Below, in pieces: positions 1 through 8,717 of a stretch of 64,000 nt of DNA (position 1 is the first letter of the stretch; each line of letters starts with the position of its first letter). The stretch is from the NCBI GenBank assembly GCA_963732155.1, contig CAVSYB010000001.1, forward strand, positions 1 to 64,000. Direction: 5' to 3'. Position numbers and translations under genes: made by a program. A model generated the notes under the pieces. It did no database searches. It was given only the letters and a program-made list of their open reading frames with translations, and had not been told where the DNA came from. Source of the stretch: Roseiarcus sp963732155. GTDB lineage: Bacteria > Pseudomonadota > Alphaproteobacteria > Rhizobiales > Beijerinckiaceae.

Positions 1-443
1 ACGCCCCGTCTCCCGGCCCTCCGCAGCCTTGCGTCATCCCCGATTGCGGCCGGCCAAGCATGCGCTCCGCTGGCGTCGGCTACGCGGAAATGCACTGCCG
101 CTATCACGTCCAGTTCAAGGCGCGCCACGGCTCCCATTGGCACGGGACATACAAGGCGGCCGACCTCAAGCCCTACCTCAGGGTCGCCGCCGAATGGATC
201 GATGCGCATCGCGGCAACACGCTCGCCGTCGATTACACGCTAAGGGGCCTCAGGGGACTCCTAGAAGGCTCAGGACGGGCGGAGCCGGCGCAGGACATCA
301 AGCACCGCTCGCCGGCATTCAAGGCGCGCATGGCCCTCGCTAGACTCAGGGAACGGGGCATCGATCCGAAGCGGCTCTTGGCGATCCACATGGCCGTCGC
401 GGCGCTCATCGAAGACGACAGAGGGAAGTCACCGCGTCACTGA
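1..443 (+). CDS. Hypothetical protein with a zinc-binding-like N-terminus (5' end outside window)
   Basis: The reading frame is open to the left edge of the window, so the start is missing; an internal ATG lies at 60. Before that ATG the frame encodes a Cys-x4-Cys pair, and after it comes a His-Cys-x-x-His cluster. This is the spacing seen in small zinc-ribbon-like proteins of phages and integrative elements. The rest is a basic, probably helical protein ending at a TGA just before the next gene. I do not recognise a named family. Its place beside a polymerase-like gene and an integrase suggests it is cargo of the integrative element. No function is assigned. Confidence 0.5.
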   Translation, partial: APSPGPPQPCVIPDCGRPSMRSAGVGYAEMHCRYHVQFKARHGSHWHGTYKAADLKPYLRVAAEWIDAHRGNTLAVDYTLRGLRGLLEGSGRAEPAQDIKHRSPAFKARMALARLRERGIDPKRLLAIHMAVAALIEDDRGKSPRH

Positions 444-450
444 GTTCCGT

Positions 451-753
451 TTGGTGTCGACCGCGAAAGCCGTGCATCGCCTCGCCTCTGGGACGCATAG
501 GCATTGGGAATGGCCGATGGCGGATGGCACGACGCGACCGCTTCACTTTCACGCCTATCCGCGATCGTCGGGCATCACGCTGCGGATCATCGGCAAGGCG
601 ATCGACGAAGTTTGCAGCGCCGTGACCGAGGGCGCGCTTCAAGAGGTGACTGCCGCGAGGCGGGCAAGGTTCGGGCCTCATCCGTCGCATCTGCCGGGCT
701 GGAAGCCGTTATGGATGCGCCAGCGCGATGCAGCCCAAAGCAAGCGACAGTGA
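451..753 (+). CDS. Small hypothetical protein of the integrative element
   Basis: About 100 residues if translation starts at the TTG at 451, or 78 residues from the in-frame ATG at 517. Nothing upstream decides the start clearly. Codon choice looks coding (G/C-rich third positions), and the frame follows the previous gene by only 7 bases in the same direction, so the two are probably co-transcribed. The sequence is His- and Arg-rich near the N-terminus and basic at the C-terminus. No recognisable domain, signal peptide or membrane segment is visible. It could still be a chance open frame. Confidence 0.4.
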   Translation: MVSTAKAVHRLASGTHRHWEWPMADGTTRPLHFHAYPRSSGITLRIIGKAIDEVCSAVTEGALQEVTAARRARFGPHPSHLPGWKPLWMRQRDAAQSKRQ

Positions 754-844
754 GCATTCACACGACTGGCCTAGTGCGCGTGATCCATCAGCGCATGTTG
801 GGACCCTTACTCGGTCACTCCGCGCACACAGATAGTTGGCTCTA

Positions 845-2140
845 ATGGCTCCCCAAAGCGCACCGCGCCGCCAGCAGCATCGAAGGCGCGGCGACAAGGC
901 GATCGAACCGAGTCAACTCCGGTATGATCCTTACCTCGCCTGCGATGATCCGACGATCGATGCGCTCGTGATCGAAGCCGTGAATGCAGCCGCCCCGCCG
1001 TTCCGGAGGCGACGCGAGCGGGACCATCAAGCCATCCTCGCGCTTGCCCGCTCGCTCTCCGCCAACGCTGCTTACGCTCTGGCGTGCGGCCTTGAACCCC
1101 CGACAGTCGGAATTGCGCTGGCCAGACCGAGCGGCGCACGACAAGGCCGATATGACGGGCCAAGCCTCAGGCCGGTTGAAACAGTGCTGCACGCGCTCTC
1201 GCCTCGCATCGTCACCATCACGCGCTCGCGGCGCAGGGGCATTGTGAGCGCCTTGACGCCCGGCGAAGGGTTGCGCGATTGCGTCTCCGCTCTCACCGGC
1301 TTCGGGATTGACTGCTTTCGGTCGATCGGTGGTGAAACGATCATCGTCCATAGGGTCGAGAAGGATTACGCGACAGATGCACGCTCCGTCGCCAACGTCG
1401 CCTATGAGGATGGCGACGAGACGCGCCAACTGCGGGCCGACGTGGAGCGCATCAATGCCGCGCTTGAAACCGCCGCCCTTGCCTTTGAAGGGGCGAACGC
1501 GCCGGACCTTAAGCAGTGCCGCCTGCGACGCATCTTTAGCACCTATGACGACAAGCCGCGCTTCGATCGTAACGGCCGGCTGCACGGCGGATGGTGGCAA
1601 ACGGTTGAGCGCGAGCAGAGGCATCGCATTCGCATCGATGGCCTGCCGATCGCCGACCTCGATTACAACGCGATGTTTCTCCGCCTCGCTTACGTGAAGG
1701 CGGCCTTGGAGCCGCCGCCGGGCGACCTCTACTCAGGCATCATTGGCGACCCTGAGGAAGCCCGCTACCGCGAGGGCGTGAAGCAAGTCGTCAACGCCAT
1801 GCTCGCGCGAAGCACGCCGCTCACGCAACTCCCCCAGGGCAGCAAAGAGCATTTGCCGAGAGGCTGCACCGGGCGATCAATCCGCGAGGCGATCCTTGCA
1901 CGCCATTCGCCGATCCGCGATCAATTCGAGTCCGACGCCGCGATGGGCTTCATGCGGACCGAGAGCGACATATTGGTCGCGGCGCTGCTGCGCTTGCTGG
2001 ACCTTGGCGTTGTCGCTCTGCCGATGCACGATGGTTTGATGGTGCGGCGAGACAAAGCTGCTGTCGCGGCGGCGGTGCTGCGCGAAGCATCGCTCACGGT
2101 GATTGGCTTTGAGTTGCCAGTTGCGGAAAAGTCTCTGTAA
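845..2140 (+). CDS. Compact family A polymerase-like protein of an integrative element
   Basis: 431 residues from the ATG at 845; an in-frame TTG at 836 is less likely. The C-terminal half carries what look like the three palm and finger motifs of family A polymerases. A motif A-like DYNAMFLR starts at D273, preceded by a Gly-Gly-Trp-Trp-Gln stretch. A motif B-like R309-x3-K313 follows, and a motif C-like HDG lies at 395-397 where DNA polymerase I has HDE. The two putative metal-binding aspartates (273, 396) are only 123 residues apart, closer than in DNA polymerase I. No exonuclease motifs are visible in the basic N-terminal half. The protein may be a minimal nucleic-acid polymerase or a degenerate relative. 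The motif assignment is mine by eye. The next gene, an integrase, converges with it. Confidence 0.55.
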   Translation: MAPQSAPRRQQHRRRGDKAIEPSQLRYDPYLACDDPTIDALVIEAVNAAAPPFRRRRERDHQAILALARSLSANAAYALACGLEPPTVGIALARPSGARQGRYDGPSLRPVETVLHALSPRIVTITRSRRRGIVSALTPGEGLRDCVSALTGFGIDCFRSIGGETIIVHRVEKDYATDARSVANVAYEDGDETRQLRADVERINAALETAALAFEGANAPDLKQCRLRRIFSTYDDKPRFDRNGRLHGGWWQTVEREQRHRIRIDGLPIADLDYNAMFLRLAYVKAALEPPPGDLYSGIIGDPEEARYREGVKQVVNAMLARSTPLTQLPQGSKEHLPRGCTGRSIREAILARHSPIRDQFESDAAMGFMRTESDILVAALLRLLDLGVVALPMHDGLMVRRDKAAVAAAVLREASLTVIGFELPVAEKSL

Positions 2141-2297
2141 CTAGCTGATATATCGGGCAGTTTGCTGGCTTCTTAATGCTCTAGGGATCACCACTAGGCT
2201 GAGCGGTTTGCCGAAGCCGCAGTTGCATCATGAAGGTTCCCGGAGTGACCGACTTGCGGAGCCTTGTCGCAAGACTGCACTCCGCCACTCCATTCTC

Positions 2298-4073
2298 TCA
2301 TCCGATGATTGATGTCCATTCTAGGTCCCTTACCGCCGGCGGCGCTTCAATCTTCTCCATCGCCTGCGCCAGCGCCTTCACGCCAATCCCTCGCCCGTAA
2401 TTCCTACCCTCGCCACCCCCCGAATGTCCGGTAAGGGCATCGTGCAATTCCTCGCCGATCGACGCGTCCCGAGCCATCCGCTTGAAGGTGTGTCGGAACG
2501 AATGGAACACCTTGGCGCTGTCCGTGACCTTCGCCGCCACCCGGAGATAGCGGTTGAACCACTTGGACCAAGGGCCAGCGCGACGACCTTGTGCATCGGC
2601 CTTGATGTCTGGCCACAATAGGTCGCCGCCATGTTGATCGATGAGGGATTGGCGATAGCGCAGCAACCCAACGCGCTCCAAATGCGGATGCATGGGGACC
2701 TTCCGGCGCGAGCTTGCCGTCTTGATCGACCGGCCGCCCTCGGTCCCGATGTCAAAGAACCATCGGCCGCTCTCAACGTCTTGCCTCAGGTCCTCAATGC
2801 GCAACTCGGCAAGTTCGTTCTGTCGCGCACCTGTTAGGAGGGCGATGAGCGGGAGCCAAAATGCAGCCTCTCCGCCGCCTCCCCTTGGGCGAGTCCCGTG
2901 AGCGTAGACGCCCGTGCCGAAGATCGCTTTGAGGTCCGCCGTATCGAAGGGCTGTCGCGGGTCCGCCTCTCGTTCATCAACGCCGATCTTGACGCCCTGA
3001 AAGGGGTTCGCGTAGTTCGCCACGTGATCCATTTCGCCCTCGCGCATGGCATGGGCGACGATGGCGGAGAGGATGTTCAGCGATTTGTTTATCGTGTTGG
3101 CGTGCGCGGCTGGGAGCGCGGACAAATCGAGCTTCAATAGGTCCCTGAGAGGGAGCTTGACCAAGTCGCGCGGTAGCCTTGTGCGGACCTTCGCCAGCGC
3201 GTCCCGAAAGTCCCGCGCCTTCGCCTTGTCGATATTCCCAAGGCGAAGATCGCCGTGCCATTCCCGAAAGCGGCGCACCGCATGCTCGGCTTCGAGTATC
3301 GTCCTTGGCCCCGGTTGCCTCGCTCCCTTCGACCCGCCACGCGCCTTCCATGATGCGAACGCTTCGGAGAGCTTCGGGCCTTTGTTGACGTTCGGCCTGG
3401 CCGGAGCCGTGACAATCTTGCCGGCCTGCCGCTCAAGCAAAAGGTCATACCCTCGAACGTGGCCACGAAGCACCGCAAGGCCAGCCTGACGATAGAAGTC
3501 CGACGTGGGATCGATTGGCGCGCCACGTTTCCGCAGAGCTTGGCGCAACTCCGCGTCAACGATGTTAGGGTCTCTCCGCGCATACGCCTCGCGATATTCC
3601 CCCGCCAGTTCCGACAAGCGATGGCCGTAAACGAAGGCATGATCCCCCATCATCCCCTTGCGGCCGAAAGGAACGTCAACAAGGTCGGGCCATTGCTTCC
3701 GCTCTTCGGCTGTCTGCAAGTGTCGCCGATCGTCGCCTTCCTCCCGTTCGGCTTCATCCGCAGCAAGCACCGCCGCAATGGCGTCCGCCTCTATGTCCTC
3801 AATCGCAATTGGGCCGCCCGCCTCATCTATCATCGCCTTCGCGGGTCCTCCGCGCATCGTCCGCTCGGCATGTTGGAACGCAACCGTGCAATCTCTCAGA
3901 GCCTTTGACGCCTCGATCTTGGCGAGCGCCGGCCTCTTGGTTTCGAGGGACCGCTTGAAGTTCGCCTTCCCGCACCATGGCGTTGGCATGAAGGGCCTGA
4001 GAGCGGGCGGGATGACGCGCCGGAAATAGTAGGTCCCGTGGCGATCTTTGATGAGATAGGTCATTAGCGCCAT
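2298..4073 (-). CDS. Tyrosine site-specific recombinase (phage-type integrase)
   Basis: 591 residues. The N-terminus has the short YYFRR motif of integrases with a DUF6538-like arm-binding start. A SAM-like core-binding region lies around 240-360, and the catalytic domain follows. The catalytic set is visible: R417 in TGARQNEL, H524-x2-R527, H550 in LTGHS and the nucleophile Y559 in NYGRG. The enzyme should cut and rejoin DNA at an attachment site to integrate or excise the element. The gene reads away from a tRNA-Glu 3' fragment about 90 bases upstream, the usual arrangement for tRNA-targeting integrases. The start could also be the ATG three codons downstream. The long N-terminal half is typical of alphaproteobacterial island integrases. 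Confidence 0.92.
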   Translation of the reverse strand: MALMTYLIKDRHGTYYFRRVIPPALRPFMPTPWCGKANFKRSLETKRPALAKIEASKALRDCTVAFQHAERTMRGGPAKAMIDEAGGPIAIEDIEADAIAAVLAADEAEREEGDDRRHLQTAEERKQWPDLVDVPFGRKGMMGDHAFVYGHRLSELAGEYREAYARRDPNIVDAELRQALRKRGAPIDPTSDFYRQAGLAVLRGHVRGYDLLLERQAGKIVTAPARPNVNKGPKLSEAFASWKARGGSKGARQPGPRTILEAEHAVRRFREWHGDLRLGNIDKAKARDFRDALAKVRTRLPRDLVKLPLRDLLKLDLSALPAAHANTINKSLNILSAIVAHAMREGEMDHVANYANPFQGVKIGVDEREADPRQPFDTADLKAIFGTGVYAHGTRPRGGGGEAAFWLPLIALLTGARQNELAELRIEDLRQDVESGRWFFDIGTEGGRSIKTASSRRKVPMHPHLERVGLLRYRQSLIDQHGGDLLWPDIKADAQGRRAGPWSKWFNRYLRVAAKVTDSAKVFHSFRHTFKRMARDASIGEELHDALTGHSGGGEGRNYGRGIGVKALAQAMEKIEAPPAVRDLEWTSIIG

Positions 4074-4163
4074 GACTCGTTTGCACCACCTGTTTGTATG
4101 ACGGTGGCGGGCAAATCATTGATACGACAGAAGTTTCAGCTTGCACAGAGGCTTAGAGGTCTC

Positions 4164-4212
4164 TGGCGCTCCCAACGGGAATCGAACCCGTGTTTTGACC
4201 GTGAGAGGGCGA
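4164..4212 (-). other. tRNA-Glu(CTC) 3' fragment, probable attachment site
   Basis: On the minus strand this reads as the 3' part of tRNA-Glu: anticodon loop with CTC, variable region, complete T arm (GGGTTCGATTCCC), acceptor 3' strand and an encoded CCA. The D arm and the 5' acceptor strand are absent. The 3' side of the anticodon stem differs at two positions from the usual tRNA-Glu sequence as I remember it. Such 3' tRNA fragments are the classical identity block of tyrosine integrases, and the integrase gene starts 91 bases away. The sequence on the 5' side is not tRNA. This copy therefore sits at a junction with other DNA and not in a reconstituted tRNA gene. Confidence 0.75.
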
Positions 4213-4558
4213 GATACGGGAGTTGGTTGGGTTGGAACTGGGAGGGGGCACCCACAATCTCGGGCTGACCTGATAATATCCGTAGATGTTTCGCCCAAGA
4301 GAAAGGAACAGTATTTTTGCGGGGTTCGCGGGCGAGATCCCACAGTCCGTCCGCTGCCGACGACCATGACCGACTCACCGCCTCGGGCACCCAGAAAAGA
4401 CTGGCGTTCCGTTCGAAAGGGAGCATGTGTATGGACGTCCGCCGGCCGCAAGTCGCCGCGCGGAGAACCCTTCGCCCCGGGAATCGCATCGATCCGGGGC
4501 TTGTGTCAGTGAGGGGCTCGGATTGGCCGGGCGCCGCTACGATACGAAGGGTCAAGCC
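4213..4558. other. Intergenic stretch between the integrative element and the recombinase cassette
   Basis: I see no convincing gene here. The open frames that cross it have no ribosome binding site and no recognisable domain. A purine-rich AAGG lies about eight bases before the ATG at 4559 and serves the next gene. Confidence 0.4.
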
Positions 4559-5230
4559 ATGTCCATCAAACTTACCGATACGCAGCTTGTGATGTTGAGC
4601 GCGGCCGCTCAGCGCGACGATCGTTGCCTCGTCGCTCCGCAGAATCTGAAGGGCGGCGCGATGCAAAAGGTGGCGGCCAAACTTGTGACCGCCGGTCTCG
4701 TCAAGGAGGTCAAGGCCAAGGCGGGAATGGCGATCTGGCGGCGCGACGACGCGATCGGGCAGGCATACGCGCTCAGGCTAATGGCTGCGGGCGCCAAGGC
4801 GATCGCCGTCGACGAAGGCTCGGCGCCGAACGAGGCGAGGAAAGAGGAGAGCCCGCCGACCAAGCGCGGTGGGCCTGCCGGCGCGGCGCCTTCCCCGTCC
4901 GCTCCACGCGACGGCACGAAGTTGGCGCTGGCTGTCGGGCTGATCCAGCGCGATCATGGCGCAACCCTTGCTGAACTTGTGGCGGCGACGGGCTGGCTGC
5001 CGCATACCACCCGCGCCGCGCTCACCGGCCTGCGCAAGCGCGGCTACGCCGTGACGATCGACCGATCCGACAAGGAGCCGGGATCGACCTATCGCATCGG
5101 TACGGGGCAGGGCGCCGGCGACGGAGAGGAGACGGCTCAGTCCGACGAGCCGCCAGCGGCGCCCGCCGCTCGGCCCAAGCCGAAGAAGGCTGAGCGCGCC
5201 GCCGCCTCTCCAGCGCGTCAGGCGGCGTGA
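4559..5230 (+). CDS. DUF3489 domain-containing protein
   Basis: 223 residues from the ATG at 4559, which has AAGG just upstream. The N-terminal part (about 1-75) looks like a small winged-helix domain that pairs a leucine-rich helix with an AGLVKEV-type strand. A charged linker follows. The DUF3489 domain occupies roughly 118-185, with a GATLAELVAATGWLPHTTRAA segment resembling a helix-turn-helix. The tail is Ala/Lys/Pro-rich. The stop overlaps the next start (TGATG). In alphaproteobacteria DUF3489 genes commonly precede a DUF2924 gene and a large serine recombinase, exactly as here. The biochemical role is unknown; a DNA-binding accessory factor is a reasonable guess. Confidence 0.85.
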   Translation: MSIKLTDTQLVMLSAAAQRDDRCLVAPQNLKGGAMQKVAAKLVTAGLVKEVKAKAGMAIWRRDDAIGQAYALRLMAAGAKAIAVDEGSAPNEARKEESPPTKRGGPAGAAPSPSAPRDGTKLALAVGLIQRDHGATLAELVAATGWLPHTTRAALTGLRKRGYAVTIDRSDKEPGSTYRIGTGQGAGDGEETAQSDEPPAAPAARPKPKKAERAAASPARQAA

Positions 5231-5943
5231 TGCCGGGGCGACGGCATCCCGCCGGCGTCGGGGAGGCTCCATCTTCGAGCGGTGCCCCATTGTTCGAAGA
5301 GAGGATCGCGGGCCTCGCCGATCTCGACGCCGACGCGCTTCGCCTGCAGTGGCGGAACCATTTGGGCGGGACGGCTCCCGCCCATCTGCCGCGCTGGCTG
5401 CTTTTGAGGATTCTGGCCTACCGGAAGCAAGCCGTTGCGCTGGGCGATCTCGACAAGGCGAATCTGCGGATCATTCGCCAATCGAAGGGCGATGGCGGTG
5501 AAGATTCCGCCAACCGCCCGTTTGAGCCGCGTGATCCGGCGACACGGGATGGGATCGGCCTGAAGGCGGGGGCGCTGCTCGTTCGCGAGTGGAACGGCAG
5601 GCTGGAACGGGTGATGGTGCTGGAGAAGGGCTTCGCCTGGAACGGCAGAACTTACGGCAGCCTGTCTCAAATCGCCAAGGCGATGACCGGCACGAGCTGG
5701 AACGGCCATCGGTTCTTCGCGCTGCGGCCGGCGAGCCAGCGCGCAGGACGAAGGACGAGCCGCCGCGCTATCCGCGACGCGAGCGCGGCGCCCGTCGCGG
5801 AGCTTCCCGTAAGCAATGGCGCCCATCGGATTGGATGGCCCACCCGCGCCCCCGAGCGCGCCAAAGCTCCCATCCCTGAGCCTCCCGTCATCCCGAAGGC
5901 CGAGCGCCGCGGCGATTCGCCTTCGGCCGCGATGACCCCATGA
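5230..5943 (+). CDS. DUF2924 domain-containing protein
   Basis: 237 residues. The ATG at 5230 overlaps the previous stop, so translation is probably coupled; a GTG one codon earlier is possible. The DUF2924 core spans about 20-165 and includes ADALRLQWRNHLG, PRWLLLRILAYR and a late LVREWNGRLERVMVLEKGFAWNGRTYGSLSQIAKAMTGT-type block split by aromatic residues. The family is small, basic and tied to large serine recombinases, and its function is undetermined. The C-terminal 60 residues are low-complexity, rich in Pro, Arg and Ala. The stop overlaps the recombinase start by four bases (ATGA). It is the middle gene of the three-gene cassette. Confidence 0.9.
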   Translation: MPGRRHPAGVGEAPSSSGAPLFEERIAGLADLDADALRLQWRNHLGGTAPAHLPRWLLLRILAYRKQAVALGDLDKANLRIIRQSKGDGGEDSANRPFEPRDPATRDGIGLKAGALLVREWNGRLERVMVLEKGFAWNGRTYGSLSQIAKAMTGTSWNGHRFFALRPASQRAGRRTSRRAIRDASAAPVAELPVSNGAHRIGWPTRAPERAKAPIPEPPVIPKAERRGDSPSAAMTP

Positions 5944-7601
5944 AGACGAGGGATCGCAAGCCGGGCCTTCGCTGCGCGATCTACACGCGCGTGTCGACCG
6001 AGCACGGCCTCGAGCAGGAGTTCAACTCGCTCGACAATCAGCGCGAGGCGTCCGAGGCCTATATCAAGAGCCAGGCCCACGAAGGCTGGAGGCTGATCCG
6101 CGACCGCTATGACGACGGCGGCTTCTCGGGCGGGTCGATGGACCGGCCGGCGCTGCAGAGGCTGCTGGACGACGTTCGCGCCCGCAGGATCGACGTGATC
6201 GTCGTCTACAAGGTCGACCGGCTGACGCGCTCGCTGGCCGACTTCGCCAAGCTGGTCGAACTGTTCGACGAGCATGACGTCTCCTTCATATCGGTGACCC
6301 AATCCTTCAACACGACGACCAGCATGGGCCGCCTCACGCTCAACATGCTGCTGTCGTTCGCCCAGTTCGAGCGGGAGATCACCGGCGAGCGCATTCGGGA
6401 CAAGGTCGCCGCATCGAAGAAGAAGGGCATCTGGATGGGCGGGGCGGTCCCGTTCGGCTACCGTGTCGAAAATCGCGCGCTGCATGTCGTGGAAGACCAA
6501 GCCGGCTTCGTGCGCGATCTCTTTCGACGCTATCTCGAGACCGGAAGCGTGGTGCGACTGAAGGTCGTCCTTGATGCGGAGAACGTCCGTTTGCCCGTTC
6601 GAACCGTCGGGACGGGCAGGAAGACGGGAGGAGGGCTCATCAGCCGGGGACATATCTACCACATCCTATCGAACCCGATCTATGCTGGACGGCTTCGCCA
6701 TAAGGGACAGGTCCATGACGGCCTCCATGCGGCGATCGTCGATCCCGAGACGTGGGATCGCGTCCAGCGCCGGCTCGCCGAACAAACGCAGAGGAGAACG
6801 CCTCCAAGTCAGGATGCTCATTCGTTCCTTGCGGGGAAGCTCTATGACGATCGCGGCCATCGGATGGGCCCGAGCCACGCGGCCAAGGGCGGCCGGCAAT
6901 GGCGCTATTACGTCTCGCGGGCTGTGCTGAAAGGACGCAAGCAGGATGCGGGTTCGGTGACTCGCGTGCCGGCGGCGGAGATCGAGAAATGGGTGATGGA
7001 GGCGGTCAGAAGCGCGATGCCCGTCCCAGGCCGCTTGATCCCGATCGCCGGCGCTGGCCCCATCGATGGGTCGGAAGGCGCGATGACAAGCTCTCGTTCT
7101 GGCGCGCCTGAACGCGACGTGGAGCCTCGCGCCGCCATCGAACGCGTGACGATCCGCAGGACGGCGATCGAAATCGCGCTGACGGACGCCGTCGCCGCCG
7201 AGAGCCGGGATCGTATCCTGACGGTTCCATGGACGCCGCCATCGCCCACCCGGCGCCGCGAGATCGTCCAGGGCGACGGCGAGCCATCCTCCGCGGTCCG
7301 TCCGATGCGGGTCAGAGCGCGCGTCGTCCTCGTCGAAGCCCTACGCCACGCCCATCGCTGGTTGGATGAGCTCACAAGAGATTCCAGTCAGACCATCGAA
7401 TCGCTCGCCGCCCGAGAATGCAAGTCGGAGCGCTCGATCCGCATGACGCTGTCGCTTGCATTTGTCGCGCCGCCCATCGTCAAGGCGGCGATCGAAGGAC
7501 GCCTGCCGCGCGGCTTCGGCGTCAAGCGCCTCATCGATCTTCCGATGGCGTGGCCGCAGCAATGGCGGGCGCTCGGGCTTAAGGCCCCGACGCCGACCTG
7601 A
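5940..7601 (+). CDS. Large serine recombinase (resolvase/invertase N-terminal plus recombinase domain)
   Basis: 553 residues. The N-terminal catalytic domain shows YTRVST with the nucleophile S19. YDDGGFSGGSMDRP and YKVDRLTRS follow, the arginine-bearing motifs of the serine recombinase active site. The recombinase domain (about 165-270) and a zinc-ribbon-position region come next. That region reads LYDDRGHRMGPSHAAKG and has no cysteines, which is normal for this subfamily. The C-terminal third is charged and helical, ending in a segment with helix-turn-helix character (SLAARECKSERSIRMTL). It should recombine two specific sites in one direction. The start overlaps the DUF2924 stop, so the three cassette proteins are probably made together. 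The target site is not identified. Confidence 0.93.
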   Translation: MKTRDRKPGLRCAIYTRVSTEHGLEQEFNSLDNQREASEAYIKSQAHEGWRLIRDRYDDGGFSGGSMDRPALQRLLDDVRARRIDVIVVYKVDRLTRSLADFAKLVELFDEHDVSFISVTQSFNTTTSMGRLTLNMLLSFAQFEREITGERIRDKVAASKKKGIWMGGAVPFGYRVENRALHVVEDQAGFVRDLFRRYLETGSVVRLKVVLDAENVRLPVRTVGTGRKTGGGLISRGHIYHILSNPIYAGRLRHKGQVHDGLHAAIVDPETWDRVQRRLAEQTQRRTPPSQDAHSFLAGKLYDDRGHRMGPSHAAKGGRQWRYYVSRAVLKGRKQDAGSVTRVPAAEIEKWVMEAVRSAMPVPGRLIPIAGAGPIDGSEGAMTSSRSGAPERDVEPRAAIERVTIRRTAIEIALTDAVAAESRDRILTVPWTPPSPTRRREIVQGDGEPSSAVRPMRVRARVVLVEALRHAHRWLDELTRDSSQTIESLAARECKSERSIRMTLSLAFVAPPIVKAAIEGRLPRGFGVKRLIDLPMAWPQQWRALGLKAPTPT

Positions 7602-7872
7602 CCCAACCTGATCGGATTGACAGCCTCCGCCGCGATCCGTCTCGCCCAAGCCGCGCGGCCTTCGCGGCGTCTTGGAGGCAAGCTTCCGCGACTTGCCATC
7701 AGCCCACCCGGGAAACGGAATTTTGCGGCCAGAGACTGACGGCCAGAATCGCCCGTTCGCGGCGCGAGAGACCGCGCTTTCGCCGCCGCAGACCGCGGCG
7801 CGGACCGCTAACCGACTATGATATCGAGGGATTTCCACGACCGGGAAACCGCCGCGGCTCTCGCGGACTGGG

Positions 7873-7947
7873 TGGTGGGCGATGCAGGGATCGAACCTGC
7901 GACCCCTCCCGTGTGAAGGGAGTGCTCTCCCGCTGAGCTAATCGCCC
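7873..7947 (-). tRNA. tRNA-Val (anticodon CAC)
   Basis: 75 bases on the minus strand fold as a complete cloverleaf with encoded CCA. The acceptor starts GGGCGAT, the D arm is AGCTCAGCGGGAGAGC, and the anticodon stem CTCCC/GGGAG encloses TTCACAC with CAC at positions 34-36. The T arm is GCAGGTTCGATCCCTGC. Its 3' end faces the serine recombinase cassette at a distance of about 270 bases, and its 5' end faces gph. It is intact. Confidence 0.97.
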
Positions 7948-8036
7948 TGGAAGCCGGGACGTTTCGTTTACGGCACGGGCGTTCGGCTCGTCAAGGCGCG
8001 GCGGCGCTTTGCTCGCGCCGGGACGGCGGCCGCCGC

Positions 8037-8717
8037 CTATTCGCCGCCGCGGATCGCCGCGACCGCCGCCGGCAGCTCGCTGAAATGCGAGATCACCCGG
8101 TCGGGACGCAATTGGGCGACCGGAGCGTCGCTGTAGCCGAAATCGACGGCGATCACCGGGATGCCGGCGGCGCGCGCCGCCTCGACGTCCGAGCGCGAGT
8201 CGCCGATCATCACGGACCTTGCAAGATCGCCGCCGATCCGCGCGAGGGTGCCCAGAAGCGGGCGCGGGTCGGGCTTGGCGACGCCGAACGTGTCCTGCCC
8301 GCAGACGAACCGAAAACGGTCGGCGACGCCGAGAGCGCGCAGCAGCAGATGCGACGAACGCTCCAGCTTGTTGGTGCAGACGGCGAGCGCGTAGCCGGCT
8401 TGCGCGCAGCGATCGAGGGCGTCCTCGACGCCCGGATAAAGCCAGCTGTTGTCGGCGATATGCGCGTTGTAGTGGGCGAGAAAGTCCTCGAACAGGCGCT
8501 GCAGCTTGTCGGGCGGCAGAAAATGGCCGGCTCGCGCAAAGCCGCGCGCAATCAGCGCGCGCGCGCCGGCCCCCACCAGGCTGCGCGCCTCGGCGAGCGG
8601 CAAGGGCGGCAGGTTCTCGCGCGCCAGGATGACGTTCAGCGCGCCCATCAGGTCGCCGGCGGTGTCGGCCAGCGTGCCGTCGAGATCGAAGATGAGAACG
8701 CGGACGCCGCTGGTCAT
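8037..8717 (-). CDS. gph: Phosphoglycolate phosphatase (HAD superfamily)
   Basis: 226 residues from the ATG at 8717. HAD motif I is D11-L-D-G-T, with D11 as the nucleophile. Motif II is in AVCTNK, and motifs III and IV are a lysine in GVAKPDP and GDSRSDVEAARAAG. The cap is of the helical type used by phosphoglycolate phosphatases. The enzyme hydrolyses 2-phosphoglycolate produced during DNA repair or by the oxygenase side reaction of RuBisCO. A longer open frame extends upstream, but the sequence before this Met is unrelated to the family. A related sugar-phosphate phosphatase such as an N-acetylmuramic acid 6-phosphate type is the main alternative. Confidence 0.85.
   Translation of the reverse strand: MTSGVRVLIFDLDGTLADTAGDLMGALNVILARENLPPLPLAEARSLVGAGARALIARGFARAGHFLPPDKLQRLFEDFLAHYNAHIADNSWLYPGVEDALDRCAQAGYALAVCTNKLERSSHLLLRALGVADRFRFVCGQDTFGVAKPDPRPLLGTLARIGGDLARSVMIGDSRSDVEAARAAGIPVIAVDFGYSDAPVAQLRPDRVISHFSELPAAVAAIRGGE

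Noticed and set aside
4141..4512. Open frames across the tRNA-Glu fragment and its flank
   Set aside because: They have no ribosome binding site, and the first part is tRNA sequence read as protein.
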